DNA of 64,000 nucleotides, taken from contig NZ_BAABRU010000011.1 of the NCBI RefSeq assembly GCF_039545135.1, positions 62,001 through 126,000 on the forward strand, in the 5' to 3' direction. Positions 17,758 to 27,651 of the stretch are shown here, piece by piece (the stretch's first letter is position 1; each line of letters starts with the position of its first letter). A model generated the notes under the pieces. The model had not been told where the DNA came from and did not search any database. It was given only the letters and a program-made list of their open reading frames with translations. Source of the stretch: Herpetosiphon gulosus (GTDB lineage Bacteria; Chloroflexota; Chloroflexia; Chloroflexales; Herpetosiphonaceae). Made by a program: the position numbers and the translations under genes.

Positions 17758-18297
17758 ATGGCTGAAATTCGGGTTGCGACGGTGGCTGATGCGGCGGCGA
17801 TTCAGGCGATTTATGCGCCAATTGTTGAGCAAACCGCAATCTCTTTTGAGGTTGTGGCTCCAACTAGCGCTGAAATCGCCCAGCGCATCAGCAAAACGCT
17901 CGAATTATACCCATGGTTAGTTTGGTGTGATGAACAGGCGGTGGTGCAAGGCTATGCCTATGCCAGCCAACACCGAACTCGGGCAGCCTATCAATGGTCG
18001 GTCGATACCACCGTGTATGTGGCTCATACGGCCCAGCGCCAAGGTGTTGGTCGGGCGTTATATCAGCAACTTTTAGCGATTTTGCGCGGGCTTGGCTATT
18101 ATTCGGCCTATGCTGGCATCACCTTGCCCAATGCTAAAAGTGTTGGTTTGCACGAGGCGCTTGGTTTTACGCCAGTTGGGGTTTATCGCCAAGCAGGCTT
18201 TAAACATGAGCGTTGGCATGATGTTGGTTGGTGGCAATATCAGTTGCAAACTGGCGATCAAACTCCAGCCGATCCACGTAAATTTGGTGTAAGCTAG
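17758..18297 (+). CDS. GNAT N-acetyltransferase (phosphinothricin/methionine sulfoximine type)
   Basis: A 179-residue GNAT enzyme of the Pat/MddA group. The N-terminal block IRVATVADAAAIQAIYAP, the region TAISFEV, the acetyl-CoA loop QRQGVGRALYQQLLA and the C-terminal motifs LHEALGFTPVGVYRQAGFK and HDVGWWQ are characteristic. It likely acetylates the amine of methionine analogues or similar amino acids. GAGG upstream sets the start at 17758; the in-frame ATG at 17722 lies inside the preceding terminator and is rejected. Confidence 0.88.
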   Translation: MAEIRVATVADAAAIQAIYAPIVEQTAISFEVVAPTSAEIAQRISKTLELYPWLVWCDEQAVVQGYAYASQHRTRAAYQWSVDTTVYVAHTAQRQGVGRALYQQLLAILRGLGYYSAYAGITLPNAKSVGLHEALGFTPVGVYRQAGFKHERWHDVGWWQYQLQTGDQTPADPRKFGVS

Positions 18298-18328
18298 GGG
18301 CATTGGTTGGGAGCGATGGATCAAGTTT

Positions 18329-18352
18329 GATCCACGAAGGGAAGGCGCAGAA
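18329..18352. repeat. CACGAAGG-type short repeat
   Basis: GATCCACGAAGGGAAGG is a single degenerate copy of the dispersed nonamer family, lying between the acetyltransferase and ferredoxin genes. Confidence 0.4.
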
Positions 18353-18489
18353 AACGCAAGAATCTGAGGACTTTACACCTTCCTCAACTGCAATCGGAGA
18401 TACTCACCCATTCAAAAATACTATAAACCATTACAATGAGCAGCAAGAGAGCAGGATTGGCGATTCACACAATTTCTAGGAGGTGGAGC

Positions 18490-18843
18490 ATGCCCCAGAT
18501 TACGGTTGGCTCGCAAGCAGCGTTTGAGGTCGCTAGCGGCACGCGTTTGGTCAATGCACTCGAAGATCATGGTGTTGATATTTTGCATCGCTGTGGTGGC
18601 AATGCCCGTTGCACAACCTGTCGGGTTGAGTTTCAGGCTGGCGAACCCCAAGCCATCACCAAAGCTGAATCGTTTAAATTGGCCGAGGCCAAGCTGACTG
18701 GAGTGCGATTGGCTTGCCAAATCCTTTGTGAACACGACATGCAACTCCAACCCTTACAAACCCTGAGTGCATCGGGCTTGCCCGACCCTGGGCCACGCCC
18801 CGCCGATGAACTTACCCCAGCCCCTGAATGGCTGAATGCTTGA
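18490..18843 (+). CDS. 2Fe-2S ferredoxin (adrenodoxin-like spacing)
   Basis: A 117-residue electron carrier. Cluster ligands are Cys35, Cys41 and Cys44 in CGGNARCTTC (C-x5-C-x2-C) plus Cys76 in RLACQ, the spacing seen in adrenodoxin-type ferredoxins rather than plant photosynthetic ones. The start at 18490 follows AGGAGG. The protein is cytoplasmic. No reductase or P450 partner is adjacent; an aldo/keto reductase gene lies 58 bp downstream on the same strand. Confidence 0.92.
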   Translation: MPQITVGSQAAFEVASGTRLVNALEDHGVDILHRCGGNARCTTCRVEFQAGEPQAITKAESFKLAEAKLTGVRLACQILCEHDMQLQPLQTLSASGLPDPGPRPADELTPAPEWLNA

Positions 18844-18901
18844 TTAACTTACATTGCACCAAGGATCTCCATGCTGAGATGCTTGGTTGAATAGGAATTG
18901 G

Positions 18902-19792
18902 ATGAACGCTCCGTTGCTGCGCGAATTTGGCTCAACTGGTTTGCATGTTTCAGTGCTAGGCTTTGGCGCTGGCCACATTGGCGGAAACGAATTAACTGAA
19001 GCTGAAGCAGCCAAGTTGCTACATGGATTGCTCGACCTAGGCATTAACTTAATTGATACAGCCCGTGGATATGGCCTTTCCGAGGAGCGCATCGGGCGAC
19101 ATCTCCAGCAACGTCGCCATGAGTTTGTGCTTTCAACCAAAATTGGCTATGGCATTGAGGGCTACGACGATTGGACAAGCCCAATCATCACCGCTGGAAT
19201 TGATGCGGCGCTGCAACGGATGCACACCGATTATCTGGATATTGTGCATTTTCATTCTTGCCCGGTCGAAACCCTACGGGCAGGCGAGGTGATTGAAGCA
19301 CTTGAGCGAGCGGTTCAAGCGGGCAAAGTACGGGTTGCCGCCTATTCTGGCGATAATGCGCCCTTGGCTTGGGCGGTACAATCAGGCCATTTTGGTGCAA
19401 TTGAATGCTCGGTCAACCTCGCCGATCAACGGGTGATCAGCCAAGGATTAGCCCAAACCCAGCAACGCCAAATCGGCGTGATTGCCAAACGCCCAGTAGC
19501 CAACGTTGCGTGGCGTTTTGCGCAACGGCCAGTTGGCGATTATGCTGAAGTCTATTGGGAACGGCTCCAAGCTATGCAGCTTGATCTCGATCCTGAGCAA
19601 CTTTTGGGTATTGCTCTCCGCTTCAGCGCCTATACCCCAGGCGTGCATAGCTGTATTGTTGGCTCGCGCAGCCTTGAACATATGCAACACAATTTAGCAT
19701 TATTGCAACAAGGCCCACTTGAACCCCAACTCTACCAATACCTCACTAGCCAATTTCAGGCTAACGATCAAGGCTGGGTTGGCCAAATCTAA
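18902..19792 (+). CDS. Aldo/keto reductase
   Basis: A 296-residue NAD(P)H-dependent oxidoreductase with a TIM barrel. Family motifs are GFGAGHIGGNEL, INLIDTARGYGLSEERIG with the conserved Asp and Tyr, FVLSTKIGYG with the Lys, DIVHFHSC carrying the catalytic-site His, and a late IVGSRSLEHMQHNLAL cofactor-binding region. The substrate is unknown. The ATG at 18902 is preferred because AGGA is correctly spaced, whereas the TTG at 18887 is not. It follows the ferredoxin gene and may share its transcript. Confidence 0.92.
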   Translation: MNAPLLREFGSTGLHVSVLGFGAGHIGGNELTEAEAAKLLHGLLDLGINLIDTARGYGLSEERIGRHLQQRRHEFVLSTKIGYGIEGYDDWTSPIITAGIDAALQRMHTDYLDIVHFHSCPVETLRAGEVIEALERAVQAGKVRVAAYSGDNAPLAWAVQSGHFGAIECSVNLADQRVISQGLAQTQQRQIGVIAKRPVANVAWRFAQRPVGDYAEVYWERLQAMQLDLDPEQLLGIALRFSAYTPGVHSCIVGSRSLEHMQHNLALLQQGPLEPQLYQYLTSQFQANDQGWVGQI

Positions 19793-20024
19793 GCAATCAG
19801 CAAGTAGCATTGACGCTGGCGCTTGCTACTCTAGTAGTAGAAATAGGACTTTTCAACTATAGCCCTGTGTTGGCAAAACTGCCACAATCAGGCTGAGCGC
19901 AGACGATCAATTTAATTTCATGGTTCAGTGGTTGGGGAATTTGCCCTGATGTTGCTTGCAGTTGCAACTTTGGCCTGTTTCGGGTACAACAGCAACGAGT
20001 GAATCAACAATCAAGGACACCATC

Positions 20025-20639
20025 ATGGGCAAATTAATTACTATTGTGGGCAACGCAGGGATTGGCAAAACGACCCTCACTAATCTCTTATGTCGTGATC
20101 CGCGTTTTTTCGCAGCTTTAGAGAGCCACGCCGAACGGCCATTTCAACAACTGTTTGCCCAAAATCTACAACGTTATGCCCTTGCCAACCAATTCGATTA
20201 CCTCTTACTCCGTGCCGAACAAGAGCGGTCGATTCGGGCGCAAACTGGCATTGGGGTCCAAGATGGCGGCCTTGATGAAGATTTTTGGGTTTTTACCCAG
20301 CATTTTCAGCAACAGGGCTATTTGAGTGTTGCCGAATTTGCCTTATGCCAACGTTTATATCTTGAGTTGAGAGCTGGGCTTGGTCAGCCCGATTTGATTA
20401 TCAAACTTGATGCTCCGTTGGATGTGATTATTCAACGTTACGAGCAGCGCAATCGCCCGTTGGAAATCGCGCAGCGCGACGATTTAGTCCAACTTGGCGC
20501 ATTGCTTGATCGTTGGGCAGCGACAATTACCACCCCTTTGCTCAGCCTCGATTGGAGCAGCAGCTCTTTACCAACGATCAAACAGCAATGCCAATTAATT
20601 GAAACTATTCTTACAAAACTCAGTATAATAACCAACTAA
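20025..20639 (+). CDS. Deoxynucleoside kinase family protein
   Basis: A 204-residue P-loop kinase resembling deoxyadenosine/deoxyguanosine kinases. The P-loop is GNAGIGKTTL near residue 9. RAEQERSIRA and VQDGGLDEDFWVFTQHF correspond to the DRS-type substrate region, and PDLIIKLDAP precedes the lid. It should phosphorylate deoxynucleosides in salvage. The start at 20025 is supported by AAGGA and by the P-loop position. The 230 bp upstream hold no gene. Confidence 0.85.
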   Translation: MGKLITIVGNAGIGKTTLTNLLCRDPRFFAALESHAERPFQQLFAQNLQRYALANQFDYLLLRAEQERSIRAQTGIGVQDGGLDEDFWVFTQHFQQQGYLSVAEFALCQRLYLELRAGLGQPDLIIKLDAPLDVIIQRYEQRNRPLEIAQRDDLVQLGALLDRWAATITTPLLSLDWSSSSLPTIKQQCQLIETILTKLSIITN

Positions 20640-20676
20640 TACCAAACCTGAGTTAGATGTAGATTTTGGAGGTTGT

Positions 20677-22809
20677 ATGCGTTTCCGTGTTGGCTTGATC
20701 CTCACGCTTTTGCTGATGATCACCGTTGGAAAAACCCTGCAAAACCCGAGGGAGGTGGCTCAAGCCCAGCCCCAAACCCCTGAACAAACAACAATTCCAC
20801 AAGGATTTGCCCGCATCCAAGAGCAAGAGTTTAACGACTTACCACTCGATGCCAATGTGCTCGTTGGTGGTAGTTTGGTTGTGCGTGGCTCAATTCAGCA
20901 AACCGATGTTGATTACTTTAAAATCGATTTGGTTGCTGGCCAACGGGTGGTTTTAGCAACCATTACGCGGGGGAGTATCGCTTCTGGTGATACAACGCTG
21001 CACTTATTTGCCGCGATTGGCAATAATCCTGATCCTGCGGAGAATCTTGTGCTGCTCGAAACCGATTTGAGCGATGGCGTACATACCAATGGCTCATCGG
21101 TAATTAGCTCGCAGCCAATTACGACGACTGGCAGCTATTTTATCAAACTTGAGGGCGGCACTTCTACCACGATAATCGAGCCTTACGATTTATATGTGCG
21201 GGTTTTGAGCACAAACCTTAGCGAACAAGAACCAAACGACCAAGTGCCGCAAACCATCACAACTCAAGCCAGCGTCAGTGGTGTTCTTTCAGCGAGCAAC
21301 GACCTTGATCGCTATCAATTTAACGTCAATGCTGGTGACACAATTTTCGCCACCGTCGATTTTGACCCTGAGCGCGATGGCACAACCTGGAATGGGTTTC
21401 TGACGATTGGGTTAATCGACACCATGTATTTCGAAGCCAACGATGGCAACACTGTTTCACCGAATGCTGAAGCCAATGTGATGATGGTTAAGCAGGCAGG
21501 AATCTATGAAATTCAGATTGGTTCGGCGGTTGATGTTGGTTCACAAGCCAGCTATGTGGCCCAAGTGCTGATTCTACCTGCAACAATGCAAGCCAACTGC
21601 CAAACCGTTATGAGCCAAGAAGTTCAAGCAATTGGCCCGAATATCGGCATACTTCAATCGAACTTAACCGTTGCACAAGCAGCCAATATTACTGATCTTG
21701 ATGTGTTGCTTGATTTAGAACATAGCTTAATGCCCGATTTGGATGTGACCTTGACCGCACCCGATGGCAATGTGGTAGCGCTCTTCACCGATATTGGCAG
21801 CGCTCAGCGCCCCAACGTCAATCTCGTGATCGATCAGCAAGCAGCCTTGCCACTTGGTAGCTATAACAACTTGAATGACCTCTATTTTGCCCCAGAAGCC
21901 AATTTCAGCCTCGATTGGTTTGTAGGCCAACAAGCCCAAGGCCAATGGACTCTGACGATTTATGATGATACCGACCAAAATGCTGGCCAATTAAATAGTT
22001 GGGGCTTGCGGATTTGTGGCATGCCCGCGCCAAGCGATTGTCCAGTCGGGATGGCGCGTAGCGTGCTGTATAGCAGCCAATTTGAAGCCGATGATGGTGG
22101 ATTTACCCATGAACCCTTTGATGACCAATGGGTTTGGGGTAATCGCAATAGCCCACCAATTGTTGGGGCTTATAGTGGCGAAAATAGCTGGAATACCAAC
22201 TTAACTGGCAACTACCCAAATAGTGCCCTGATGACAATGTATACGCCAGCAGTTGATTTGACCAATGTTACCGGGCCAATTTATGCGAGTTGGCAGCAAC
22301 GCTACCAACTTGATAGTGGCATCAACGATTTTTATTTGGTAACAGCTATTGGTTCTCAAATGCGATCAGTCTTATTTAACCATCAAAGTGCTGCGATGCG
22401 CGTCGATGTAGGTAACCCAGTAGTTACCATCGAGCAAAGTACTGGCTGGGGTCTTCAGCATCATGATCTCTCTGCTTTTGCTGGTAATACCCTGCGACTA
22501 AAATGGAATTTTGGTAGTAACTCAACCGATAACTTTGCCGGGGTTGCATTTGATGATATAGAAGTTACTGGGTGTATTAACGCCAACTTAATTACGCCAA
22601 CGATCACGCCGACCCCAAGTATCACGCCAACACCAACCAATACCGCAACACCGACGATCACACCAACGCCTACCACCATGCCCCAACCAACCAATATTGT
22701 CCAATACTTGCCGTTGGTTATCGTTGAAGGTCCATTAGTGCCCAGCCCTAAACAACCTTGGATGGCAACCACTACACCTACGACCCTGCCAAATACGATT
22801 GACCGCTAA
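20677..22809 (+). CDS. Secreted protein with PPC-like, P-domain and Thr/Pro-rich tail
   Basis: A 710-residue exported protein. A signal peptide covers about 1-30. Two bacterial pre-peptidase C-terminal (PPC)-like domains follow, starting EQEFNDLPLDAN and EQEPNDQVPQT. Then comes a proprotein-convertase P-domain-like module (LDVLLDLEHSLMPDLDVTL to WTLTIYDDT) and a jelly-roll-like module ending VAFDDIEVTGC. A Thr/Pro-rich stalk (TPTITPTPS type) leads to a QYLPLV segment and 29 further residues. No protease domain is present, so it is probably a surface adhesion or scaffold protein. It is paralogous to the next gene along its full length. Confidence 0.85.
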   Translation: MRFRVGLILTLLLMITVGKTLQNPREVAQAQPQTPEQTTIPQGFARIQEQEFNDLPLDANVLVGGSLVVRGSIQQTDVDYFKIDLVAGQRVVLATITRGSIASGDTTLHLFAAIGNNPDPAENLVLLETDLSDGVHTNGSSVISSQPITTTGSYFIKLEGGTSTTIIEPYDLYVRVLSTNLSEQEPNDQVPQTITTQASVSGVLSASNDLDRYQFNVNAGDTIFATVDFDPERDGTTWNGFLTIGLIDTMYFEANDGNTVSPNAEANVMMVKQAGIYEIQIGSAVDVGSQASYVAQVLILPATMQANCQTVMSQEVQAIGPNIGILQSNLTVAQAANITDLDVLLDLEHSLMPDLDVTLTAPDGNVVALFTDIGSAQRPNVNLVIDQQAALPLGSYNNLNDLYFAPEANFSLDWFVGQQAQGQWTLTIYDDTDQNAGQLNSWGLRICGMPAPSDCPVGMARSVLYSSQFEADDGGFTHEPFDDQWVWGNRNSPPIVGAYSGENSWNTNLTGNYPNSALMTMYTPAVDLTNVTGPIYASWQQRYQLDSGINDFYLVTAIGSQMRSVLFNHQSAAMRVDVGNPVVTIEQSTGWGLQHHDLSAFAGNTLRLKWNFGSNSTDNFAGVAFDDIEVTGCINANLITPTITPTPSITPTPTNTATPTITPTPTTMPQPTNIVQYLPLVIVEGPLVPSPKQPWMATTTPTTLPNTIDR

Positions 22810-22958
22810 AACAACCAGATCAATTGTGCCAGCCTGGGGATATCAGACTGGCGCAATTCCCCTAAATTCACCCTTGCAATTGGTTAAAAAGTAACCTACC
22901 CTAACTCAATCCCACCTTCATTAGTGCCCCTGCAAAAGCCTTGTTTTAGGAGGTTTGC

Positions 22959-25062
22959 ATGCGTCTACGGATTGGGTTTATTGGCCTCATGATCGCCTTA
23001 CTTGGGTTTGCGGGCTTTCAAGCCAGTTCAAGCCGCCCCAAGTAACACAACCGCCTCACAAATTGCTCAGGCGAATATACCGCAAGGTGCAGTCCGCGTT
23101 AAAGAACAAGAAACCAACAATACGACTGCAACAGCAAACGCGATCATGTCCAGCAGCACCCTGATTCGCGGGATTATCTGGAATGGCGACGTTGACTTCT
23201 ATAGCATTGAATTAGCTGCTGGCGATCGCCTGACCGCCGCAACTATGTCTTCGGCCTCAGCTTCGGGTAACAATGATACGGTATTAACCTTTTTTGCGCC
23301 TGATGGTACAACTGTGGTTGAAACCGATGATAACGATGGCTCGATAGGAGCCAATTCCTCAGTGATTAGCTCGGCTCCGGTGACCCAAACCGCTACCTAC
23401 TATCTGCGGTTAAGTAGTACCAGCACCAACCAAGTTCGCTACTATGACTTCTATGTGCGGGTGTTGAGCGAAGCCGCAACTGCCGAACAAGAACCAAACG
23501 ATCTTGTGACAACCGCCCAAGTGTTGCCTGCCAGCGGCACAATTTCGGGGGTCTTATCGGCCACCACCGACCTCGATTTCTACCAATTTAACTTGAATGC
23601 TGGTGATACGATCTTTACCAGCCTCGATCTCAACCCTGAGCGTGATGGCATCGTTTGGAACGGACGACTAGGAATCGGCACGTTTAATGGCTTTACTTTA
23701 GTTGTTGATGATGGAAGTGTAGTCTCACCCAATGCTGAAGCCCATTTTATGACCGTCAAGACGAGTGGTACCTACTATGTGCAGGCCTCAACGACGGCTG
23801 CAAGTATTCCGGCTGAAGCAACCTATTTATTAGATGTTACACTATTTCCGGCTGAGCAACAGGCCAATTGTACAACCTACACCAGCACCGATGTGACCAA
23901 GACCATTCCGACGACCACCAGCTTTATCACCTCAACCCTAACGGTGCCTGATAACTTTATCATCGCCGATCTTGATGTCAGTATCGAACTAACCCATACC
24001 AACATGCCCGACCTGGATGTCCAACTCCAAGGTCCAGATGGTAATGTTGGTGGGCTATTTACCGATATTAGCAATAATACCCAAACCACGATCAATATCG
24101 ATCTTGATGATGAAGGCGCGATTCCAATTGGAATTTTCGCAATTGTCTCAGGAGTTCGTTATATTCCAGAGTTTGCGTATCGTCTCGATTGGTTCGATGG
24201 TGGTCGCTCTGCTGGCACATGGACGCTGTTGATTCATGATGATGCTGCTAGCAATGGTGGAATGCTGCAAAATTGGAGTATCACGCTTTGTGCTGCCCCA
24301 CCCGCCAGTTGCCCCGATGGTATGAGTATGAGCACAATCACGAGCACCGATTTCGAGGCCAACGATGGGGGCTTTACCCATAGCGGAACCGCTGATACAT
24401 GGGAATACGGCGCACCAATCGCTGCTCCATTGATCGGTAGTTATAGTGGGGCTAATAGCTGGAAGACCAACCTTGACGGAACCTATTCGATCAGTAGTAT
24501 TGCCAATCTCTTCTCACCATCAATTAGTATTCCCAACGTTGCTGGCCCAGTCTATATCCAATGGCAACAACGCTATCAAATGGAAAGTGCTTCGTTTGAT
24601 CATTACACTGCTTCGATTGGTACCGGGGTTGTAACTAAAACCTTGTATGAATTTGATGCAGCAACCATGACCAATGCGGTGGGTAACCCCAGTGTAACCT
24701 TCCAAGAAAGCACAGTTTGGAGCCGCCAGCTGCACGATATTAGCGAATTCAAGGGCCAATCGATCCAAGCGCTCTATCACCTTGATACTGATGATAGTGT
24801 CCAATTAGGTGGTATCGCGATCGATGATTTCCAAATTATGGCTTGTGATAGTCCGGCTGTAACGGCTACCCCAACTGAAGAGCCAACAGCAACCAACACG
24901 CCAACCAATACGCCAACCAATACACCAATTATTACGATTACCCCCAGCAACACGCCGACAATCACGGTTACCCCAAGTAACACGCCAACCGTTACCCCAA
25001 GCGTTACCGCTGGACCAACCATGATTCCGGTTTATCTGCCACTCGTCGGTAAAGGCGAATAA
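22959..25062 (+). CDS. Secreted PPC/P-domain paralog with frame break after signal peptide
   Basis: The main frame (TTG at 23002 to 25062) encodes the same modules as the preceding gene: two PPC-like domains (EQETNNTTATAN, EQEPNDLVTT), a P-domain (LDVSIELTHTNMPDLDVQL to WTLLIHDDA), a jelly-roll-like part and a Thr/Pro-rich tail ending VYLPLVGKGE. The main frame lacks a signal peptide. A perfect AGGAGG plus ATG at 22959 opens another frame, encoding a hydrophobic signal-like segment (GFIGLMIALLGFAGF) that stops at 23045. A +1 shift in TTTC (23016-23019) would fuse the two into a normal secreted protein with a KPVQA|APS cleavage site. It is either a real indel, programmed slippage or a sequence error. 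Confidence 0.8.
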
Positions 25063-25086
25063 ATACGTTTTATAATTAGTTACTCA

Positions 25087-25118
25087 AAAGCCCGTGGCTC
25101 AGCCACGGGCTTTTTTTA
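25087..25118 (+). terminator. Rho-independent terminator after secreted paralog
   Basis: AAAGCCCGTGGCT pairs with AGCCACGGGCTTT and seven T follow. This is a strong hairpin about 25 nt after the stop codon. Confidence 0.92.
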
Positions 25119-25292
25119 TAGATGCACCAAGTTATGAAGATTTGATGGAGCATTGGATAAATTCTGAATGAGCAAAAGCGACGTTTAATCTCTATTTTCT
25201 AAACCACTATTTAGCCTGCGTTAGCCTACGTTTTAGCTAAATATTGCTACAATACAAGCAGCAAAACAAGCTCTCTGCAACTAGGAGTCGTT

Positions 25293-26399
25293 ATGAGTAA
25301 TCCCAAACGTACCGTCGGCCTCGGCGGATTGATTATTGCCGCCCTCGCGCTTTCAGGGGTTGGTGGTGGGTTAGTTGGTGGGGTGGCAGGCTATCGCTTA
25401 GCTCAAGTTGATCAAACGGCAACGGCGGTGGCGGTCACGCCAACCAGCGCCAATCAGCAAACGACCGATAATCTGACTGCGCAACCAGTTGTTGCCAGCA
25501 CGAATGATGCTGTTGTCCAAACCGTCGCCAATGCCTCACCAGCAGTCGTAAAAATTATTAGCACGGTGGTTGGTGGTCAGGCCAGCGGTTCAGGGGCAAT
25601 TATCAATGAAGATGGCTATATCATCACCAATAATCATGTGGTCGAAGGTCAAAGCCGCTTGCAAGTGATTTATTCTGATGGAACGAGCCACAATGCCGAG
25701 TTGATCGGCACTGATGCCTTTTCGGATATTGCGGTGATTCGGGTACTTGATGCCGTGCCCGCCACAATTGCCTTAGGCGATTCGGATAGCCTACAGCCAG
25801 GCGAAACGGTCGTGGCAATTGGCAGTCCGCTTGGTAAATTCCAAAATAGTGTTACGCTTGGGGTGGTCAGCGCCCTTGACCGCACAATTGATAGCATGGA
25901 AGGCCTGATTCAAACTGACGCAGCGATTAACCATGGCAATAGCGGCGGCCCACTGATCAACCTTAAAGGCGAAATTGTTGGGATCAATACGTTGGTTGTG
26001 CGTGGTGATATTGGCGGCATTGATGAGGCTCAAGGCTTGGGCTTTGCTGTTCCATCAAATATCGTGCGTGAAGTCAGCGATGCCTTAATTGCCAATGGTC
26101 AAGTTATTCGACCATATATGGGCATTAAATACGAATTGCTCTCGCCCGAAACCGCCGAACTAGGGATTGCCAACGATAAAGGCGCCTTCGTGACCAATGT
26201 TGATGAAGGTACACCTGCGCGACGAGCTGGCATTAGCCGGGGCGATATTATTCTCGCAGTCAACGGCGAAGAAATTACTCAACGCCACTCGTTGCAACGC
26301 CTGTTATTGCAATATAAACCAGGCGATACCGTAACGGTCACCATCGAGCGTAATGACCAGCAACAAGAGGTCCAAATTACCCTCGCGGAACGCCCATAA
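25293..26399 (+). CDS. HtrA/DegP-type serine protease with PDZ domain
   Basis: A 368-residue membrane-anchored envelope protease. The N-terminal segment at about 8-35 anchors or exports it, followed by a Thr/Gln-rich linker. The trypsin-like domain has catalytic His115 (TNNHVVEG), Asp145 (FSDIAVIRV) and Ser217 (HGNSGGPL). One PDZ domain follows (about 270-365, RRAGISRGDIILAVNGEE). It should degrade misfolded exported proteins under stress. A TAGGAG ribosome site precedes the ATG. It is a single-gene unit bracketed by terminators. Confidence 0.95.
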   Translation: MSNPKRTVGLGGLIIAALALSGVGGGLVGGVAGYRLAQVDQTATAVAVTPTSANQQTTDNLTAQPVVASTNDAVVQTVANASPAVVKIISTVVGGQASGSGAIINEDGYIITNNHVVEGQSRLQVIYSDGTSHNAELIGTDAFSDIAVIRVLDAVPATIALGDSDSLQPGETVVAIGSPLGKFQNSVTLGVVSALDRTIDSMEGLIQTDAAINHGNSGGPLINLKGEIVGINTLVVRGDIGGIDEAQGLGFAVPSNIVREVSDALIANGQVIRPYMGIKYELLSPETAELGIANDKGAFVTNVDEGTPARRAGISRGDIILAVNGEEITQRHSLQRLLLQYKPGDTVTVTIERNDQQQEVQITLAERP

Positions 26400-26428
26400 T
26401 CGTGTAATAAACCTAGCTTGCTTCAAGC

Positions 26429-26460
26429 CCTTCGTTACCAAAACGAGGGGCTTTTTGGTT
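26429..26460 (+). terminator. Rho-independent terminator after HtrA gene
   Basis: AAGCCCTTCGTT and AACGAGGGGCTT form a stem with one mismatch around the ACCAA loop, followed by TTTGG. Confidence 0.7.
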
Positions 26461-26529
26461 GTGGCACGCTGCTTGCCCTTTACAGAGCGTTTAGAATACA
26501 AACGAAACTTAGCCTGAAGGAGTGTCGAA

Positions 26530-26916
26530 ATGCGTCGTTGGTTTTTAGTTCTGAGTCTTTTAGTGATGCTGGTGGGCTGCTCAGGCAGCAGTATCGCTAC
26601 CCAAGTCTCGGATACAGTGCAACAATTAAGTGAAACCTCAGTTCAAGATTTGGTTGATCGTTTGTCGGGGATCGAAGAAGCAGTCCGCAACAATGATTGG
26701 GAGCAAACCCGCGCTTTATTTAGCACGGTCGAAAATGGCTGGAATGCCCTACGCGTGCCTGTTGAAGCTGCTTTTCCCGAGATTGCCAGCAATATTCAAG
26801 CCCAAATCGACCAACTGAGCCAAGCCTTGAGCGTTGAACTACCAAGTTCCGAAGACGTTCGGGCAGGCTTATCCAATTTGCGCGATCAATTAGTGGCTTT
26901 ATTGCAAGCACTTTAG
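26530..26916 (+). CDS. Small lipoprotein, unknown function
   Basis: A 128-residue lipoprotein. The signal peptide with lipobox MLVGC puts the lipidated Cys at residue 17. The rest is predicted helical and rich in Gln, Leu and Glu, with heptad-like stretches (VSDTVQQLSETSVQDLVDRL and LSNLRDQLVALLQAL). No enzyme motif or known domain was recognised. AAGGAG precedes the ATG. It follows the HtrA protease in the same orientation but behind a terminator. Confidence 0.75.
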   Translation: MRRWFLVLSLLVMLVGCSGSSIATQVSDTVQQLSETSVQDLVDRLSGIEEAVRNNDWEQTRALFSTVENGWNALRVPVEAAFPEIASNIQAQIDQLSQALSVELPSSEDVRAGLSNLRDQLVALLQAL

Positions 26917-26976
26917 AGCTACTTTTTGCTGCAACTTGTGGTATGCTTTTGAGGTTTCCAACGTCGAGGAATGTGT

Positions 26977-27630
26977 GTGGGTGAATTTCAGCAGGCCTTG
27001 GAGTATGCGCTTGAGCCGCGCAATTTAGCGCGATTAAGTGCAGCGCTCAATCGCCATGGGCAGCTTGTTACTAGCGCGATGGCGATTGCGCTGCTGCTTG
27101 GCTTGCCCTTTGGTTGGTGGAGCAGCCGCTCACGCCTGATTAGTGCAATTGCGATCAACACCACCAATGGGCTGCGCGTCATTCCTAGCCTTGCCATCCT
27201 CTTTTTGTTTGTAGCAATCCCAGGCTTTGGCTTGAGCATTCGTTCGGCAATTATCGCCCTAACAATCTTAGCTTTACCGCCAATTTTGATCAATACCAAC
27301 GCGGCTTTTCGTACGCTCAACCCAGCCGTGCGCGAAGCCGCCAAGGCCATGGGTATGCCAGCATGGCTGCAACTATGGCGGGTCGAATTGCCTTTGGCCG
27401 CACCTGTCATCCTTTCGGGCATCCGCATCGCCTTAGTTGAGGTGATTGCTAGCGCCACTTTGGCGGCCTTTATTGGAGCTGGCGGACTAGGCAGTTTTAT
27501 CACCCTAGGATTTAGTATGAGCCGCGTCGATATTTTGCTTGTTGGCGCTATTCCGGTGGCTTTGCTCGCAATTCTGGCCGAAATCGTCATGGCCGGGCTA
27601 TTGCGATGGGTGCAACCACCACAGTTTTAA
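26977..27630 (+). CDS. Glycine betaine/choline ABC transporter permease (OpuBB-like)
   Basis: A 217-residue permease with five or six membrane segments. The EAA loop is REAAKAMGMPAWLQLWRVELP, followed by LVEVIASATLAAFIGAGGLG, both typical of OpuB/ProW-type osmoprotectant permeases. The GTG at 26977 is chosen because GAGGA lies six bases upstream; the GAGGAATGTGT context is identical to that before the gene at 438. It is followed 21 bp later by the binding-protein gene, with the ATPase and a second permease further on. Confidence 0.88.
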   Translation: MGEFQQALEYALEPRNLARLSAALNRHGQLVTSAMAIALLLGLPFGWWSSRSRLISAIAINTTNGLRVIPSLAILFLFVAIPGFGLSIRSAIIALTILALPPILINTNAAFRTLNPAVREAAKAMGMPAWLQLWRVELPLAAPVILSGIRIALVEVIASATLAAFIGAGGLGSFITLGFSMSRVDILLVGAIPVALLAILAEIVMAGLLRWVQPPQF

Positions 27631-27651
27631 GCTTGTTGGATAGGAGGATTC

